Positions 8,779 to 17,356 of a DNA stretch of 64,000 bases are shown here, piece after piece. A program made the position numbers and the translations under genes. The notes beneath the pieces are model-generated. The model had not been told where the DNA came from. It saw nothing but the letters and a program-made list of their open reading frames with translations, and ran no database searches. This stretch comes from Halobaculum limi. Its GTDB lineage: Archaea; Halobacteriota; Halobacteria; Halobacteriales; Haloferacaceae. The DNA is taken from NCBI RefSeq assembly GCF_029490015.1, contig NZ_CP120468.1, positions 2,170,001 to 2,234,000 of the forward strand, given 5' to 3'. Position 1 is the first letter of the stretch. Every line of letters starts with the position of its first letter.

Positions 8779-9366
8779 TCACTCGGCGGGTGCGGCGACC
8801 GACTGCTCGCCGTCCACGTCGTCGAGTTTCGTCCACTTCTTTTCGATTTCGGCGTTGCCCCGAACCACGGTATCGTCGTCGACGGTCAGCCGCGTCTTCC
8901 GGAGTTCGATCGACTTCACGACGCCCGTCGAGCCGCCGATGTCGACGGTGTCGCCGGGGTTGAAGTCCTCGTCGCGCAGGAGGTACACGCCCGCGACGGC
9001 GTCGGCGATCATACTCGAGGTGGCGTACGAGACACCCAGTGCGAGGAAGCCAGCGGCGGTTCCCAACGAGGTGGCGATGCCATCGAGGCCGACGATCGAG
9101 AGGAACGACAGCCCCACGCCGAACCACAGAAAGACTGCGACGATGGTCGCGACGAACTGCCGATACACGGGCGACTCGCCGGCCACGGTGCGCTCGAGCA
9201 CCGCCCGCAGGACGGTCATCACGAGTTTGATGCCGATACCGGCGATGACGAGGAACACGAGCCCCGCGAGTACGTTCGGAAGCGCGTCGACGATGTCACT
9301 CACGAACCGATTCAACGCCGTCTCGACGAGCGACACGCCAGACTGGAGAAAGACGGTACCAGACAT
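8779..9366 (-). CDS. Short MscS-family channel protein
   Basis: A 195-residue mechanosensitive-channel homologue holding three helices (about residues 30-52, 68-92 and 95-125) and then the MscS beta domain only: FNPGDTVDIGGSTGVVKSIELRKTRL. The long C-terminal cage domain of typical MscS is missing; the protein ends soon after the beta domain with an acidic tail. This minimal form is common in haloarchaea. Its partner at 4942-5958 has the full C-terminal domain. Confidence 0.85.
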   Translation of the reverse strand: MSGTVFLQSGVSLVETALNRFVSDIVDALPNVLAGLVFLVIAGIGIKLVMTVLRAVLERTVAGESPVYRQFVATIVAVFLWFGVGLSFLSIVGLDGIATSLGTAAGFLALGVSYATSSMIADAVAGVYLLRDEDFNPGDTVDIGGSTGVVKSIELRKTRLTVDDDTVVRGNAEIEKKWTKLDDVDGEQSVAAPAE

Positions 9367-9417
9367 ACGCCGGAGTGGAACCCGGCGACGCTTAGTTCCG
9401 GTGCCAAGCCGGGCCGC

Positions 9418-9660
9418 TCACTCGTGGGCGGCGTCCCACTCCTCGGGCTTGCGGATGTTGCCGCACTCGTTGCACTCGATGCGGCCCATCGAGTCCATCG
9501 CGTTGTTCACCGTCTCGCAGTTGCCACAGAGATAGCCCCAACGCGTCTCGCCCGCCTCGTCGGCGTACGTGTGGAAGAACGGGGCCTTCGAGCCTCGTTC
9601 GCCGTCCGCGCGGTCGACGTAGATGTCACCGGCGGCGGTCTCTACGACTTCGAGATTCAT
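9418..9660 (-). CDS. Small zinc-ribbon protein
   Basis: An 80-residue protein with two CxxC pairs (Cys45/Cys48 in YLCGNCE and Cys63/Cys66 in ECNECGN) spaced like a zinc ribbon. The N-terminal part is a short beta-rich acidic region. Nothing else identifies a function; such small zinc proteins are abundant in haloarchaea and are often linked to nucleic-acid or protein binding. ATG at 9660 starts directly after a short spacer from the MscS gene's promoter region. Confidence 0.75.
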   Translation of the reverse strand: MNLEVVETAAGDIYVDRADGERGSKAPFFHTYADEAGETRWGYLCGNCETVNNAMDSMGRIECNECGNIRKPEEWDAAHE

Positions 9661-9747
9661 ACCGCAAGAAGACGGGCAGACGAGTTAAACGGCGGGGTCA
9701 AGTGCGACCGTAGTGGCCGACCAGGTGACGACAGACAGAACGGAGCG

Positions 9748-10116
9748 TTACGTCCGGAATGACTCGCCGCAGCCACACTCGGCTTCGATGTTCGGATTCT
9801 TGACGTTGAACCCCGCAGCCTGCAGGCCGGACTCGTAATCGAGCGTCGACCCGCCGATGTAGTTCATCGACGCGGAGTCGACGAACACGCGGAGGCCGTG
9901 CTGTTCGGTCACGCGGTCGTCGTCTTCGGGTTCGTTGTCGAAGCGCATCCCGTACGACAGGCCCGCACAGCCGCCCTGCTGGACGAACAGACGGAGGCCG
10001 CCCACGTCGACGTCCATCCCCTCGCCTTCCATCAGCGAGACGGCCTCCTCGGCGGCCGCCGGCGTCACCGTCACGGGCACGTCGGGGTCGCCGCCTTCGG
10101 ACGCGTCAGTACTCAT
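9748..10116 (-). CDS. HesB/IscA/ErpA-family iron-sulfur carrier
   Basis: A 122-residue A-type Fe-S carrier that passes clusters to target enzymes. The three conserved cysteines are present: Cys50 in QQGGCAGLSY and Cys114/Cys116 in AECGCGESF. The GLQxxGFxVxNPN segment before the C-terminal pair is the classic family signature. The N-terminus has an acidic extension of about 12 residues. No other Suf or Isc gene is nearby. Confidence 0.93.
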   Translation of the reverse strand: MSTDASEGGDPDVPVTVTPAAAEEAVSLMEGEGMDVDVGGLRLFVQQGGCAGLSYGMRFDNEPEDDDRVTEQHGLRVFVDSASMNYIGGSTLDYESGLQAAGFNVKNPNIEAECGCGESFRT

Positions 10117-10185
10117 AGTAAATGGATTCGGGTGAATCCGTATAACCCTGACGCTGGATCACACGGTCGTCGTGTTATCTATCTG

Positions 10186-10968
10186 TCACACTCGGCCGGT
10201 CCCGAGGAGGGCCCCCCGTTCGGGCACGTCGGCCTCGACGTTCACGTCGCGAAAGCCGGCGCGACTCATCGCGTCGGCGAGGTGGCCCGCCGACCGGGGG
10301 CGCAGACGTTCTCGTTCGCGGGCGACCGCACCCTCGCGCGTCTGGCCGTCGGTGACGCGGTAGTCCGCCACGCGGGCGAGGTCGCCGGAGCCGTCACCGA
10401 CGCCGAACACGTCGACCGAGCGCTCGACAGTGTAGCGGTTGTCGCGGAACACCGACGGCGACTCCTCGCGAAGCGGCCGCGCGTCCGCAAGCGCATCGAC
10501 GACGAGCGTTCCGCCGTCGTGGAGGTGTCGGCGCATCCCTGCCAGCGCGTCAACCAGTTCCTCGTCACTGAGGTACGCCGAGCGGTACTCCGTGCAAGCG
10601 GCGGCGTCGACGCGTCTGTTGAGGTCGAACGCCTCGTCGCTCACGTCGTCTTCGACCAACATCACCCCCCCGCTGGCGGCGACGTGGTCGGCCGCAAGCG
10701 ACAGCAGTTGCGCCGACGAGTCGACGCCGACGACCGCGCCGTGGCGCTCGGCGAGCGGCGACAGGAATCGACCGACGCCGCAGGGCGCGTTGAGGACGAC
10801 GCGGGTGCTGGGTGGGATGCGCGCCGTAATCGCGTTGAGGTGGACGGCGTAGCGCTCACCGGTCGTCGGCCGAACCCGCTGGTAGAGCGGTGCGAGCGTC
10901 GTGTGCAAGGAGTGGTTCCCACCGGGGTCAGAGAGGACGGCATCACACGCGTCGGCGAAGGTTCCCAT
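10186..10968 (-). CDS. Class I SAM-dependent methyltransferase, substrate unknown
   Basis: A 260-residue Rossmann methyltransferase. The SAM-binding motif I is VVLNAPCGVGRFL (about residues 57-69), followed by the acidic end of strand 2 (VVGVDSSAQLL) and the post-motif ADVRRHLHDGGTLVVDAL-type strand-4 region. The N-terminal 50 residues are helical and probably help bind the substrate. It is a single gene between the IscA-type gene and hisD, both on the same strand but separated by 70-80 bases. The sequence does not show what it methylates. Confidence 0.8.
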   Translation of the reverse strand: MGTFADACDAVLSDPGGNHSLHTTLAPLYQRVRPTTGERYAVHLNAITARIPPSTRVVLNAPCGVGRFLSPLAERHGAVVGVDSSAQLLSLAADHVAASGGVMLVEDDVSDEAFDLNRRVDAAACTEYRSAYLSDEELVDALAGMRRHLHDGGTLVVDALADARPLREESPSVFRDNRYTVERSVDVFGVGDGSGDLARVADYRVTDGQTREGAVARERERLRPRSAGHLADAMSRAGFRDVNVEADVPERGALLGTGRV

Positions 10969-11051
10969 TCGCCCGTGCTTGGAGGCCGGGGGGTATAGCC
11001 GTGGTGGGTGGTATCATTCCGCTGTCGTTCGGTTCGACAGGCAGGAGACAG

Positions 11052-12377
11052 TTACGCGTCCGAACTCGCGTCGCTGTCGTCGACACCGCCGGTGGCGTCG
11101 TCGCCGTCGTCGAAGCGAACACGGACGCTCTCGGCGTGCGCCTCCAGTCCCTCGGCCTCCGCGAGCGTCGTCACGGTCTCTGAGAGGTCGCGCAGGCTGC
11201 CCTCCGAGAGCCGTTGGACGGTCGACGACCGGAGGAAGGTGTCGGTGGAGAGGCCGCCGAACGACTTTGCGCCGCCGTTCGTCGGCAGGACGTGGTTCGT
11301 CCCCGAGGCGTAGTCGCCGGCGGCGACCGGCGTGAACCGGCCGAGGAACGCCGACCCGACGTTTGTGACTCGTTCGAGGAGTGCCTCGTCGTCGTCGGCC
11401 TGGATCGAGAGGTGTTCGGCCGCGTACTCCTCGGCGAACAACACCGCCTCCGACATCGACCGCGCGAGGAGGACGCCCGAGGCGTCGTTGTCGAGAGCGG
11501 CCTCGATGGTCTCCTGTCGTTCGCGGTCGGGCACCTGTGCGTCGAGTTCGTCACAGACCGACTCCGCGAGCGACGCCGAATCGGTGACGACGACGACCGA
11601 GGCGTTCGGGTCGTGTTCCGCCTGTGCCACCACGTCGGCCGCGACCGACGCGGGGTCAGCGGTGTCGTCCGCGAGGACGAGCACTTCCGAGGGTCCGGCG
11701 AGGAAGTCTATCTCCACGTCGCCGCGGACCTCAGCCTTCGCGGCCGTCACCCACTTGTTGCCCGGCCCGACGATCTTTCGGACGCGCGTGACCGTCTCGG
11801 TGCCGTACGCGAGCGCCGAAATCGCTTGTGCGCCGCCGACAGCGTACACCGCGTCTGCGCCCGCCTCGTGAATCGCTGCGAGCGTCGCGGGGTTCACCTC
11901 GTCGGCGGGCGGCGTCACGACGGCGACGTGGTCGACGCCCGCGACGACCGCCGGGACGACACCCATAATCGCCGAGGAGGGGTACGCGGCCGTCCCGCCG
12001 GGGACGTACACGCCGACGCGGTCGAGCGGACGGAAGCGCCGCCCGAGTTCGCGGCCGTCGTCGAACTCGCGGGTCCAATCTTCCGGCAGTTGTGCCTCGT
12101 GAAACGCGCGGACGTTCTCGATGGACTCGTGAATCGCGGCGAGGACGTCGTCGTCGACGGTGTCGACCGCGCGTTCGGCCTCGTCGGTGATATCGATGTT
12201 CGCCACCTCGACGCCGTCGAACTCGCGAGAGAACTCCCGTAATGCGGCGTCGCCCTGTTCGCGGACCTGGTCGACGATGTCGCGCACGTCGCTGCGAACT
12301 GCGTCGACACCGGCGTCCCGGTCGAAAAAGGCCCGGCGCTCGTCCGGCGAGAGGTCGGCTACCTGTCTCGGCTCCAT
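11052..12377 (-). CDS. hisD: Histidinol dehydrogenase
   Basis: A 441-residue zinc enzyme that oxidises L-histidinol twice to histidine, the last step of histidine synthesis. Whole-length family features are visible: GVYVPGGTAAYPSSAIMG, GGAQAISALAYGTETV, KIVGPGNKWV, DFLAGPSEVLVLAD, AEHDPNASVV, the zinc/base region YAAEHLSI, and a C-terminal GTNHVLPTNGGAKSFGGLS. The last 20 residues are an acidic extension. It is not in a his operon here; hisF lies 36 kb away on the same strand. Confidence 0.97.
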   Translation of the reverse strand: MEPRQVADLSPDERRAFFDRDAGVDAVRSDVRDIVDQVREQGDAALREFSREFDGVEVANIDITDEAERAVDTVDDDVLAAIHESIENVRAFHEAQLPEDWTREFDDGRELGRRFRPLDRVGVYVPGGTAAYPSSAIMGVVPAVVAGVDHVAVVTPPADEVNPATLAAIHEAGADAVYAVGGAQAISALAYGTETVTRVRKIVGPGNKWVTAAKAEVRGDVEIDFLAGPSEVLVLADDTADPASVAADVVAQAEHDPNASVVVVTDSASLAESVCDELDAQVPDRERQETIEAALDNDASGVLLARSMSEAVLFAEEYAAEHLSIQADDDEALLERVTNVGSAFLGRFTPVAAGDYASGTNHVLPTNGGAKSFGGLSTDTFLRSSTVQRLSEGSLRDLSETVTTLAEAEGLEAHAESVRVRFDDGDDATGGVDDSDASSDA

Positions 12378-12449
12378 ACCAATCGCGACGGACGCCGCGG
12401 GTAAACCGTTCCCGGAACGCGTATCCGCCCCGCGTCGAATCGCTCACTC

Positions 12450-13016
12450 GTGCCCGAGGACGCACCCGCACCCGACCCGCCGTCCGCCGAGTTCTCACCC
12501 CGCGACCCGCGCACGTCGTATGACGACCTCCTCGTGAACCGCGTTCGCTCGGAACGTCCGGCGGCCGACCTCCGCGACCTCCGCGCCTCGAACGAGGCCA
12601 TCCGCGAGGGCTGGGTCGCCGTCGGCGTCACGCTCGACCCCGCCGACCGCGTCCTCGTCGTCGACCTCGCGGACCGTGGGTGGGCCATCCCCGGGGGCAC
12701 TGCGCTCCCCGACGAACCGCTGTCGACGGCGGTCGAACGCGAGGTTCTGGAGGAGACTGGCGTGAGCGCAGAGGCCGTGCGCCCACACGCCATCCACGAC
12801 GAGCGTATCCACGCCGCCGACGGGTCGGTGCCGGAGACGCCGTTTCGCGTCGTCCACTTCGAACTCCGTGCGTCGCGGGCGGCGACGCCCGACGACCTGA
12901 CGACGCTCGGTGACGACGACGAGACCGTGCGAGCGGTCGAGTGGCGCGAGACGATGCCCGACGACCTGTACGGCGGCGCGTTGATCCGCGACACGATCGA
13001 GCGGATTCGATCGTGA
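12450..13016 (+). CDS. NUDIX hydrolase
   Basis: A 188-residue protein with a complete Nudix box: GTALPDE, seven residues, then REVLEETGV (about residues 86-108), which binds the metal that cleaves a nucleoside diphosphate linked to another group. The N-terminal region is Pro- and Asp-rich and probably flexible. The start is a GTG at 12450. It is divergent from hisD. The substrate cannot be told from sequence; another NUDIX gene lies at 54982-55476. Confidence 0.88.
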   Translation: MPEDAPAPDPPSAEFSPRDPRTSYDDLLVNRVRSERPAADLRDLRASNEAIREGWVAVGVTLDPADRVLVVDLADRGWAIPGGTALPDEPLSTAVEREVLEETGVSAEAVRPHAIHDERIHAADGSVPETPFRVVHFELRASRAATPDDLTTLGDDDETVRAVEWRETMPDDLYGGALIRDTIERIRS

Positions 13017-13047
13017 GTGCCGACGGTCGCGGTGACGAGTCGACCTG

Positions 13048-13797
13048 TTAGGCGTGCGGGTCCGGGTCGTCAGTCGCGTCCACCGACTGCTCGGCGTCGC
13101 CGTCGTCGCTCACGTTCCGCCAGTAGAAGCGCGGGCCGAGGAAGAGGTACCCCAGCGCGAGAAACAGCAGTGCGAACGCGAACGACTCCCCCGCCATCCC
13201 GCCCAGCAAGACCGCGAACGCCTGCACGACGCCCATCACGAGCGCGTCCTGCGGGTGGAGGTCGGGGTACCGAATCGGTGTCACCATCAGCGGCGTCGCC
13301 AGCGCTGCCAGCCCCAACACGAGCAACGGAGCGTCCAGTCCCGCGAGGACGGACGCCGCGATGATGGTCGCCGCGAGCGTCGTCTGGACGCCGTGGGTCG
13401 TCTTCGCGCCGGAGTCCTCGACGGTGTAGACGGCCAGTCGAATCACCGCCATCGCGACGTACGCTGCCGGAACCGCGAGACCAGCGACGTACAGCGCCGG
13501 GTTCGTCGCCAGCGAGTACGCCGAGGTGACGGTCGCGGCCACGAGCAACGCGGGCGCGACGCCGAAGGAGGCGACGTCTGCCAGCGAGTCGAGGTGGGGG
13601 CCGACCGCGGTGCCGCCGTAGCGACGCGCGAGGACGCCGTCGAGGCCGTCAGCGATGGCACCCAACAAGAGGAGTCGGGCCGCGAGTGCGGGGTCGACGG
13701 CGACGAACGCCGCCGCGAGCGTCCCGAGTGCGGCGTTGCCCGCCGTGACGACGTCGGCGAGGCCAAGCCGGGAGAGGAATCGCGGCCGCTCGGTCAT
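13048..13797 (-). CDS. pssA: CDP-alcohol phosphatidyltransferase, archaetidylserine synthase type
   Basis: A membrane enzyme of about 249 residues that joins CDP-archaeol (an activated lipid) with an alcohol, most likely L-serine, to make the polar head group of membrane lipid. The CDP-alcohol motif is visible as ADGLDGVLARRYGG then HLDSLADV, directly followed by ASFGVAPALL, which is typical of the PssA branch. Seven or eight helices follow. The ATG at 13797 is preferred; 13836 is also possible. The serine specificity is by family resemblance. Confidence 0.85.
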   Translation of the reverse strand: MTERPRFLSRLGLADVVTAGNAALGTLAAAFVAVDPALAARLLLLGAIADGLDGVLARRYGGTAVGPHLDSLADVASFGVAPALLVAATVTSAYSLATNPALYVAGLAVPAAYVAMAVIRLAVYTVEDSGAKTTHGVQTTLAATIIAASVLAGLDAPLLVLGLAALATPLMVTPIRYPDLHPQDALVMGVVQAFAVLLGGMAGESFAFALLFLALGYLFLGPRFYWRNVSDDGDAEQSVDATDDPDPHA

Positions 13798-13891
13798 AAT
13801 CGGGGCGACGGCACCACCGTTCGTATGACTTTCCATCCGTCGTGCGCTGGGAATCGGACGGCCTAAACGCCTCGCGTCCCTACCCGCGCGT

Positions 13892-14308
13892 ATGGACCGA
13901 CGGCGTTTCCTCGCGACCGCCGGCACCGCCGCGTCGCTGTCGCTGGCCGGGTGTTCGGCCGTACTGCCCTCCTCGGCTGCCGACGACTACGACATCGGGA
14001 TGACCGCCGAGGCGTTCCGCCCATACGAGATCACCGTCTCCGTCGGCGACACCGTCGTCTGGGAGAACACCTCCACCCGTGCCCACTCCGTGACCGCCTA
14101 CGAAGAGCAGATTCCCGACGACGCGGAGTACTTCGCGACCGGTGACTACGACTCGGAGGCCGCCGCTCGCGAGGCGTGGGACGGGAACGCGGGCGCGATC
14201 ACGGCGGGCCAGCGGTACGAACACACCTTCGAGGTGCCCGGCGACTACACCTACTTCTGTATCCCGCACGAGCAGGCGGGGATGGTCGGTATCGTCCGCG
14301 TCGAGTGA
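13892..14308 (+). CDS. Halocyanin-type blue copper lipoprotein
   Basis: A 138-residue exported cupredoxin that carries electrons at the outer face of the membrane. The N-terminus is a Tat signal (DRRRFLATAG) ending in a lipobox LAGC, with Cys21 as the predicted lipid anchor. The type I copper ligands are all present: His65 in RAHSVTAY, Cys123 and His126 in YFCIPHEQ, and Met131 in AGMVG. It is divergent from the lipid synthase with a gap of about 95 bases. Confidence 0.93.
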   Translation: MDRRRFLATAGTAASLSLAGCSAVLPSSAADDYDIGMTAEAFRPYEITVSVGDTVVWENTSTRAHSVTAYEEQIPDDAEYFATGDYDSEAAAREAWDGNAGAITAGQRYEHTFEVPGDYTYFCIPHEQAGMVGIVRVE

Positions 14309-14357
14309 GCGGCCGCTGGTCGGCGCTGGAAAATCGGTGAGAACGGGTCGCGCCGCG

Positions 14358-14999
14358 TTACTCGTCGACTGCGACGTCTTCGTCGTCGACGTCGACGGAC
14401 GTCTCCTCTTCGGCGGCGATCTCTTCGGGCCGTGCCTCCAGCGAGAGCTTCTGGACCTCGACCCGGCGGAGCGGGTAGATGGTCTTCGCCTCGCCGTAGA
14501 TGGCCGACGAGAGCCGACCCTCGACGACGGAGTCGACGAGTTCCGCGAACGAGCGGTCCTCGGCGGCGTCCTGAACCAGGTCGATCATGATCTGGCGGAT
14601 GGCCTGCTCCTGCGAGCGGTCGGCCTTCTTCGTCGTGAACGCGACCGGGCTGACGCGGACGCGGTAGTCGTCGGTCGTGCGCACGGTGATGTGCAGGTCG
14701 ACCTTCGAGGCGCCGCGGCGCACCATCGAGCGCAGGTAGTCGCGCGTGAGTTCGTGTTGGATGAACTCGGTGTAGGCGGCGTCGGAGCCCACGTCCGTGA
14801 TCTTGAAGATCAGCTTGATGTTGTCCTGGCCCTGGTCACCGGTGATCTCACCGAGCGTCGTCTCGACCGTGCGGCCGATGACCTGGTCTGGCTCTTCTGC
14901 CATCGTCTCGCCCAGTTCCGCGCGGTCGAACTGCTCTGGCGCGAGGACGGTGTACCAGCGTTTCCCCTGTCGTTGTCGTGAGACTGATCGTTCGCTCAT
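14358..14999 (-). CDS. rps3ae: 30S ribosomal protein S3Ae (eS1)
   Basis: A 213-residue archaeal/eukaryotic small-subunit protein. Recognisable stretches are KRWYTVLAPEQFDRAELGET near the N-terminus, GRTVETTLGEITGD, RRGASKVDLHITVRTTDDYRVRV, and IYPLRRVEVQKLS near the C-terminus. It ends in an acidic tail. Its ATG overlaps the Pcc1 stop (ATGA), making it the last gene of the S15 / DHH-like / Pcc1 / S3Ae operon. Confidence 0.96.
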   Translation of the reverse strand: MSERSVSRQRQGKRWYTVLAPEQFDRAELGETMAEEPDQVIGRTVETTLGEITGDQGQDNIKLIFKITDVGSDAAYTEFIQHELTRDYLRSMVRRGASKVDLHITVRTTDDYRVRVSPVAFTTKKADRSQEQAIRQIMIDLVQDAAEDRSFAELVDSVVEGRLSSAIYGEAKTIYPLRRVEVQKLSLEARPEEIAAEEETSVDVDDEDVAVDE

Positions 15000-15409
15000 G
15001 TGTCGTGTGTGTCTGCGTCTGTGTCGTGAGCGCCGCGCGTCTCGTGCGCGTCGCTCGTGGCTGCATCGCGGCTGCCGGCCGCGTCGTTCGAGTCGACCGC
15101 GTCGGTCGCGGTCGCCGTGTCGCCTCTCATCTCCCGTCCCGTCGCGGCCACGTCGTCGGCCACGCCGAGGTTCACGAGGTAGTCGTCCACCGAAGAGAGC
15201 AGGCCGCCCGTCGTGTCCCGGTCGATCCGGGTACGAACGGTCGCACCCGCTGTCGTCGTCTGTATCTGCGCGGTGTTGTCCGGCGTGAGCGACGCCGCGA
15301 CCGTCGCGGCCGTCGACTCGTCGGCGTGGGTCGTCTCGACCGTCACCGTGCGTGCGAGCGGCGCGTCCGTCCCGTTGGTGACGCGGTCGTGTCCGTTCGG
15401 CCCGCTCAT
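14996..15409 (-). CDS. pcc1: KEOPS complex subunit Pcc1
   Basis: A 137-residue protein. The first 95 residues match Pcc1: a strand (ARTVTVETTHADESTAATVAAS), then TRIDRDTTGGLLSSVDDYLVNL, a two-layer fold that dimerises KEOPS, the complex that makes t6A in tRNA. The remaining 40 residues are a low-complexity Asp/Ala/Thr tail, probably disordered. Its ends overlap both neighbours by four bases (ATGA), so it is made together with the DHH-like protein and S3Ae. Confidence 0.88.
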   Translation of the reverse strand: MSGPNGHDRVTNGTDAPLARTVTVETTHADESTAATVAASLTPDNTAQIQTTTAGATVRTRIDRDTTGGLLSSVDDYLVNLGVADDVAATGREMRGDTATATDAVDSNDAAGSRDAATSDAHETRGAHDTDADTHDT

Positions 15410-16587
15410 CGCAGGGCCTCCCTGAAGCCGCCGATGAACGCCGTCACGTCGCCGCCGCCGAAGCGTGCGTCGCCCGCACGCCCGTGGCCGACGACGTCGG
15501 CGTCCGTCGGATCGTCACGCTCGTCTTCTTCACCGCTCGTCGCGTCGACGCCAGCACGCAGCGCCGCCGTCACGTCCGTCGACCCGTCACCGGCGGCGGC
15601 CGCGGCGTCGTCGGAGACGACGAGCGCGGCCGGTTCGGGCGACTGGTAGTCGCGGAGCAGTCGGGCGGCGGTCGACAGCGCGGGCGTATCTGCTGGATCG
15701 GTCTCCACGCGTGCGACGAACACGCCGTCGTAGCGCCCCGTCGTCGGGTCGTCGAGGAGGCCGTGCGCCCGTCGCGCGTGCTCGCGCCACGTCGTCACGG
15801 CCGCCTCCGTCGCGTCCGCGCCGAGTGCGACCGAGACACCGAGTCCCGGTTGCTCGCGGGCGAGCGCGCACAACACGTCGGCGTAGCCGCCGAGTGTCGC
15901 GAACGGCCCCGTCGGCGTCTCGTAGGGGCGGAGTGCCCGTTCGACTGCGCCGACCGACTGCATCGGTGCGTCGGTCGTCACGTCGAGTGCGAGCGCAGAG
16001 GCGAGTCGTCGGTAGTCGTCGTCTGCGGGGTCGGCGGGCAAGTCTAACTCCGCCACTAGCGCCTGCGCCGCCTCCGGATCACCGGAGAACGGCGCACGGA
16101 CGAGCGTCGAGTGTGCTAGCCCGGTCGCGATGTCGGCCGTCGGCACGGCCACGCCCGGTCGGCGCTCGACGATACCGCGTCGTTCGGCCGCTTCCAGCAG
16201 GCTCCCGCTGCCCGCGTCGCCGGGAACCGCCTCCGCGGCGACGACGCCGGCGAGGCCGACGAGCGGGTCCGGGTCGACGCCGAGTGCCGCGACGACCGCC
16301 GCCGCGACCGACGAGACCGGCTGGTCGCCCGTGTCCAGTCCCGTCCCGTTCGGCGGCGTCCAACCGAGTGCGAGCGCCGTCCCGTGGCCGTCTGGGGCCG
16401 CCGAGTCACGCGTCGATCGGACCTGAAACGCCGTGTCGCGTTCGCGAAGCGCGTTCGCGAGCAGTCCGGCCGCCGCGAGCGTGTCGCCCGTCGGGCGAGC
16501 GTACACGCGGACGAACTCGGCCGCCGACAGCGCCGAGGCTACCCGTTCGGGGTCGGCCCCTGCGTTGGCGTCGGCGGCGGTGGACAT
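15406..16587 (-). CDS. DHH/RecJ-like protein with degraded catalytic motif
   Basis: A 393-residue protein in the position where archaea usually carry a DHH-family (RecJ/GAN-like) phosphoesterase. The general layout fits: an N-terminal fold, then a C-terminal DHHA1-like part ending VVGHGRAGDARFGGGDVTAF (about residues 360-380). However, the first catalytic motif, normally containing Asp-Ala-Asp, reads ARPTGDTLAAAG (residues 30-41), and the next motif reads LALGWTP with no aspartate. Metal-dependent cleavage is therefore unlikely. It is coupled to pcc1 by a 4-base overlap. Confidence 0.72.
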   Translation of the reverse strand: MSTAADANAGADPERVASALSAAEFVRVYARPTGDTLAAAGLLANALRERDTAFQVRSTRDSAAPDGHGTALALGWTPPNGTGLDTGDQPVSSVAAAVVAALGVDPDPLVGLAGVVAAEAVPGDAGSGSLLEAAERRGIVERRPGVAVPTADIATGLAHSTLVRAPFSGDPEAAQALVAELDLPADPADDDYRRLASALALDVTTDAPMQSVGAVERALRPYETPTGPFATLGGYADVLCALAREQPGLGVSVALGADATEAAVTTWREHARRAHGLLDDPTTGRYDGVFVARVETDPADTPALSTAARLLRDYQSPEPAALVVSDDAAAAAGDGSTDVTAALRAGVDATSGEEDERDDPTDADVVGHGRAGDARFGGGDVTAFIGGFREALR

Positions 16588-16608
16588 TGTCGTGTGAGAG
16601 TGGGTCGC

Positions 16609-17082
16609 TTACGCGTCGTCCTCGAGGAGGTCGACGGCGACGTCGTAGCTGTAGCGGAAGTCCTCGTCGAGTTCGTCGCCACGGTAGTAGTCGACGAGAC
16701 GACGGATCTTCGACTCGGTGTTCTGGAGTGCGCGTTTATTCTGCGCGTCCTGCTGGTTGTCCGCCATGTGCTCACGGAGGCGCACCGCGCGCTCCATCAG
16801 GTTGCGGAGGTCCTCGGGCAGGCTCGAACCGGCGTCGTGCTCGTCGAGGATCTCGGTGACCTTCTTGTCGGTCGCGAGCTTCACGTTCGGGACCGGCGTG
16901 CCCTTCACGCCCTCGTCGCGCAGTTTCAGGCCGATGACGCTCGGGTCGTGACCCTGTTCTGCCAGTTCGACGACGCGTGCTTCGATATCGTCGGCGTCGA
17001 CGTCGCTCCACTCCGGGGGTTCGTCTGCCGCGGGGTTGTCCGAACCGGACGACCCTCGACGGCGGGTGTGCATTCGTGCCAT
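16609..17082 (-). CDS. rps15: 30S ribosomal protein S15 (uS15)
   Basis: A 157-residue archaeal S15. The N-terminal extension MARMHTRRRGSSGSDNP is the usual archaeal one, followed by EARVVELAEQGHDPSVIGL, the central helix with KVTEILDEHD, and the RNA-binding core LRNLMERAVRLREHM and NTESKIRRLVDYYR. The ATG at 17082 is chosen; the open frame continues to 17196 with non-family residues. It is the promoter-proximal gene of the operon and has a strong hairpin in its leader. Confidence 0.95.
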   Translation of the reverse strand: MARMHTRRRGSSGSDNPAADEPPEWSDVDADDIEARVVELAEQGHDPSVIGLKLRDEGVKGTPVPNVKLATDKKVTEILDEHDAGSSLPEDLRNLMERAVRLREHMADNQQDAQNKRALQNTESKIRRLVDYYRGDELDEDFRYSYDVAVDLLEDDA

Positions 17083-17117
17083 TGTGTGTTTGGAACGTCG
17101 GCCGCAGAAGCGAGCCA

Positions 17118-17170
17118 CCGTCGGCTGTCGCTCCCGAACGCGCCAACGGGCGCGGGCGGGACACCGACGG
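17118..17170 (-). promoter_or_regulatory. Long hairpin in the rps15 leader
   Basis: CCGTCGG (17118-17124) pairs with CCGACGG (17164-17170), TGTC (17126-17129) pairs with GACA (17160-17163), and the tip is GCGCC-AACG-GGCGC (17140-17153). The structure ends 36 bases before the rps15 start. No TATA-like box is seen close to the start, so transcription probably begins farther upstream and this hairpin would be in the mRNA. Confidence 0.5.
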
Positions 17171-17311
17171 GGGCACATCCGCAATCCCAAGCCCACCGCG
17201 GGCGAGTCAGAGTTGCGGCCGTGCTGTTCCCGTGTGTACGTGTTCGACGGCGTGCCTAATGGCTTTCCATCCGGTCGGCCCTGTGGTGGTGTGTGGCGTG
17301 GGCGGTTGCAG

Positions 17312-17329
17312 TCGAAGCCCTTAATAATG
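17312..17329 (+). promoter_or_regulatory. Promoter of tRNA-Ala
   Basis: A TATA-like TTAATAATG (17321-17329) preceded by a purine-containing CGAAG (BRE-like) lies about 30 bases upstream of the tRNA 5' end. It is the only AT-rich patch in a very GC-rich stretch. Confidence 0.6.
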
Positions 17330-17356
17330 GAACCGCGGTACCTGGGAGTGCAGCGA

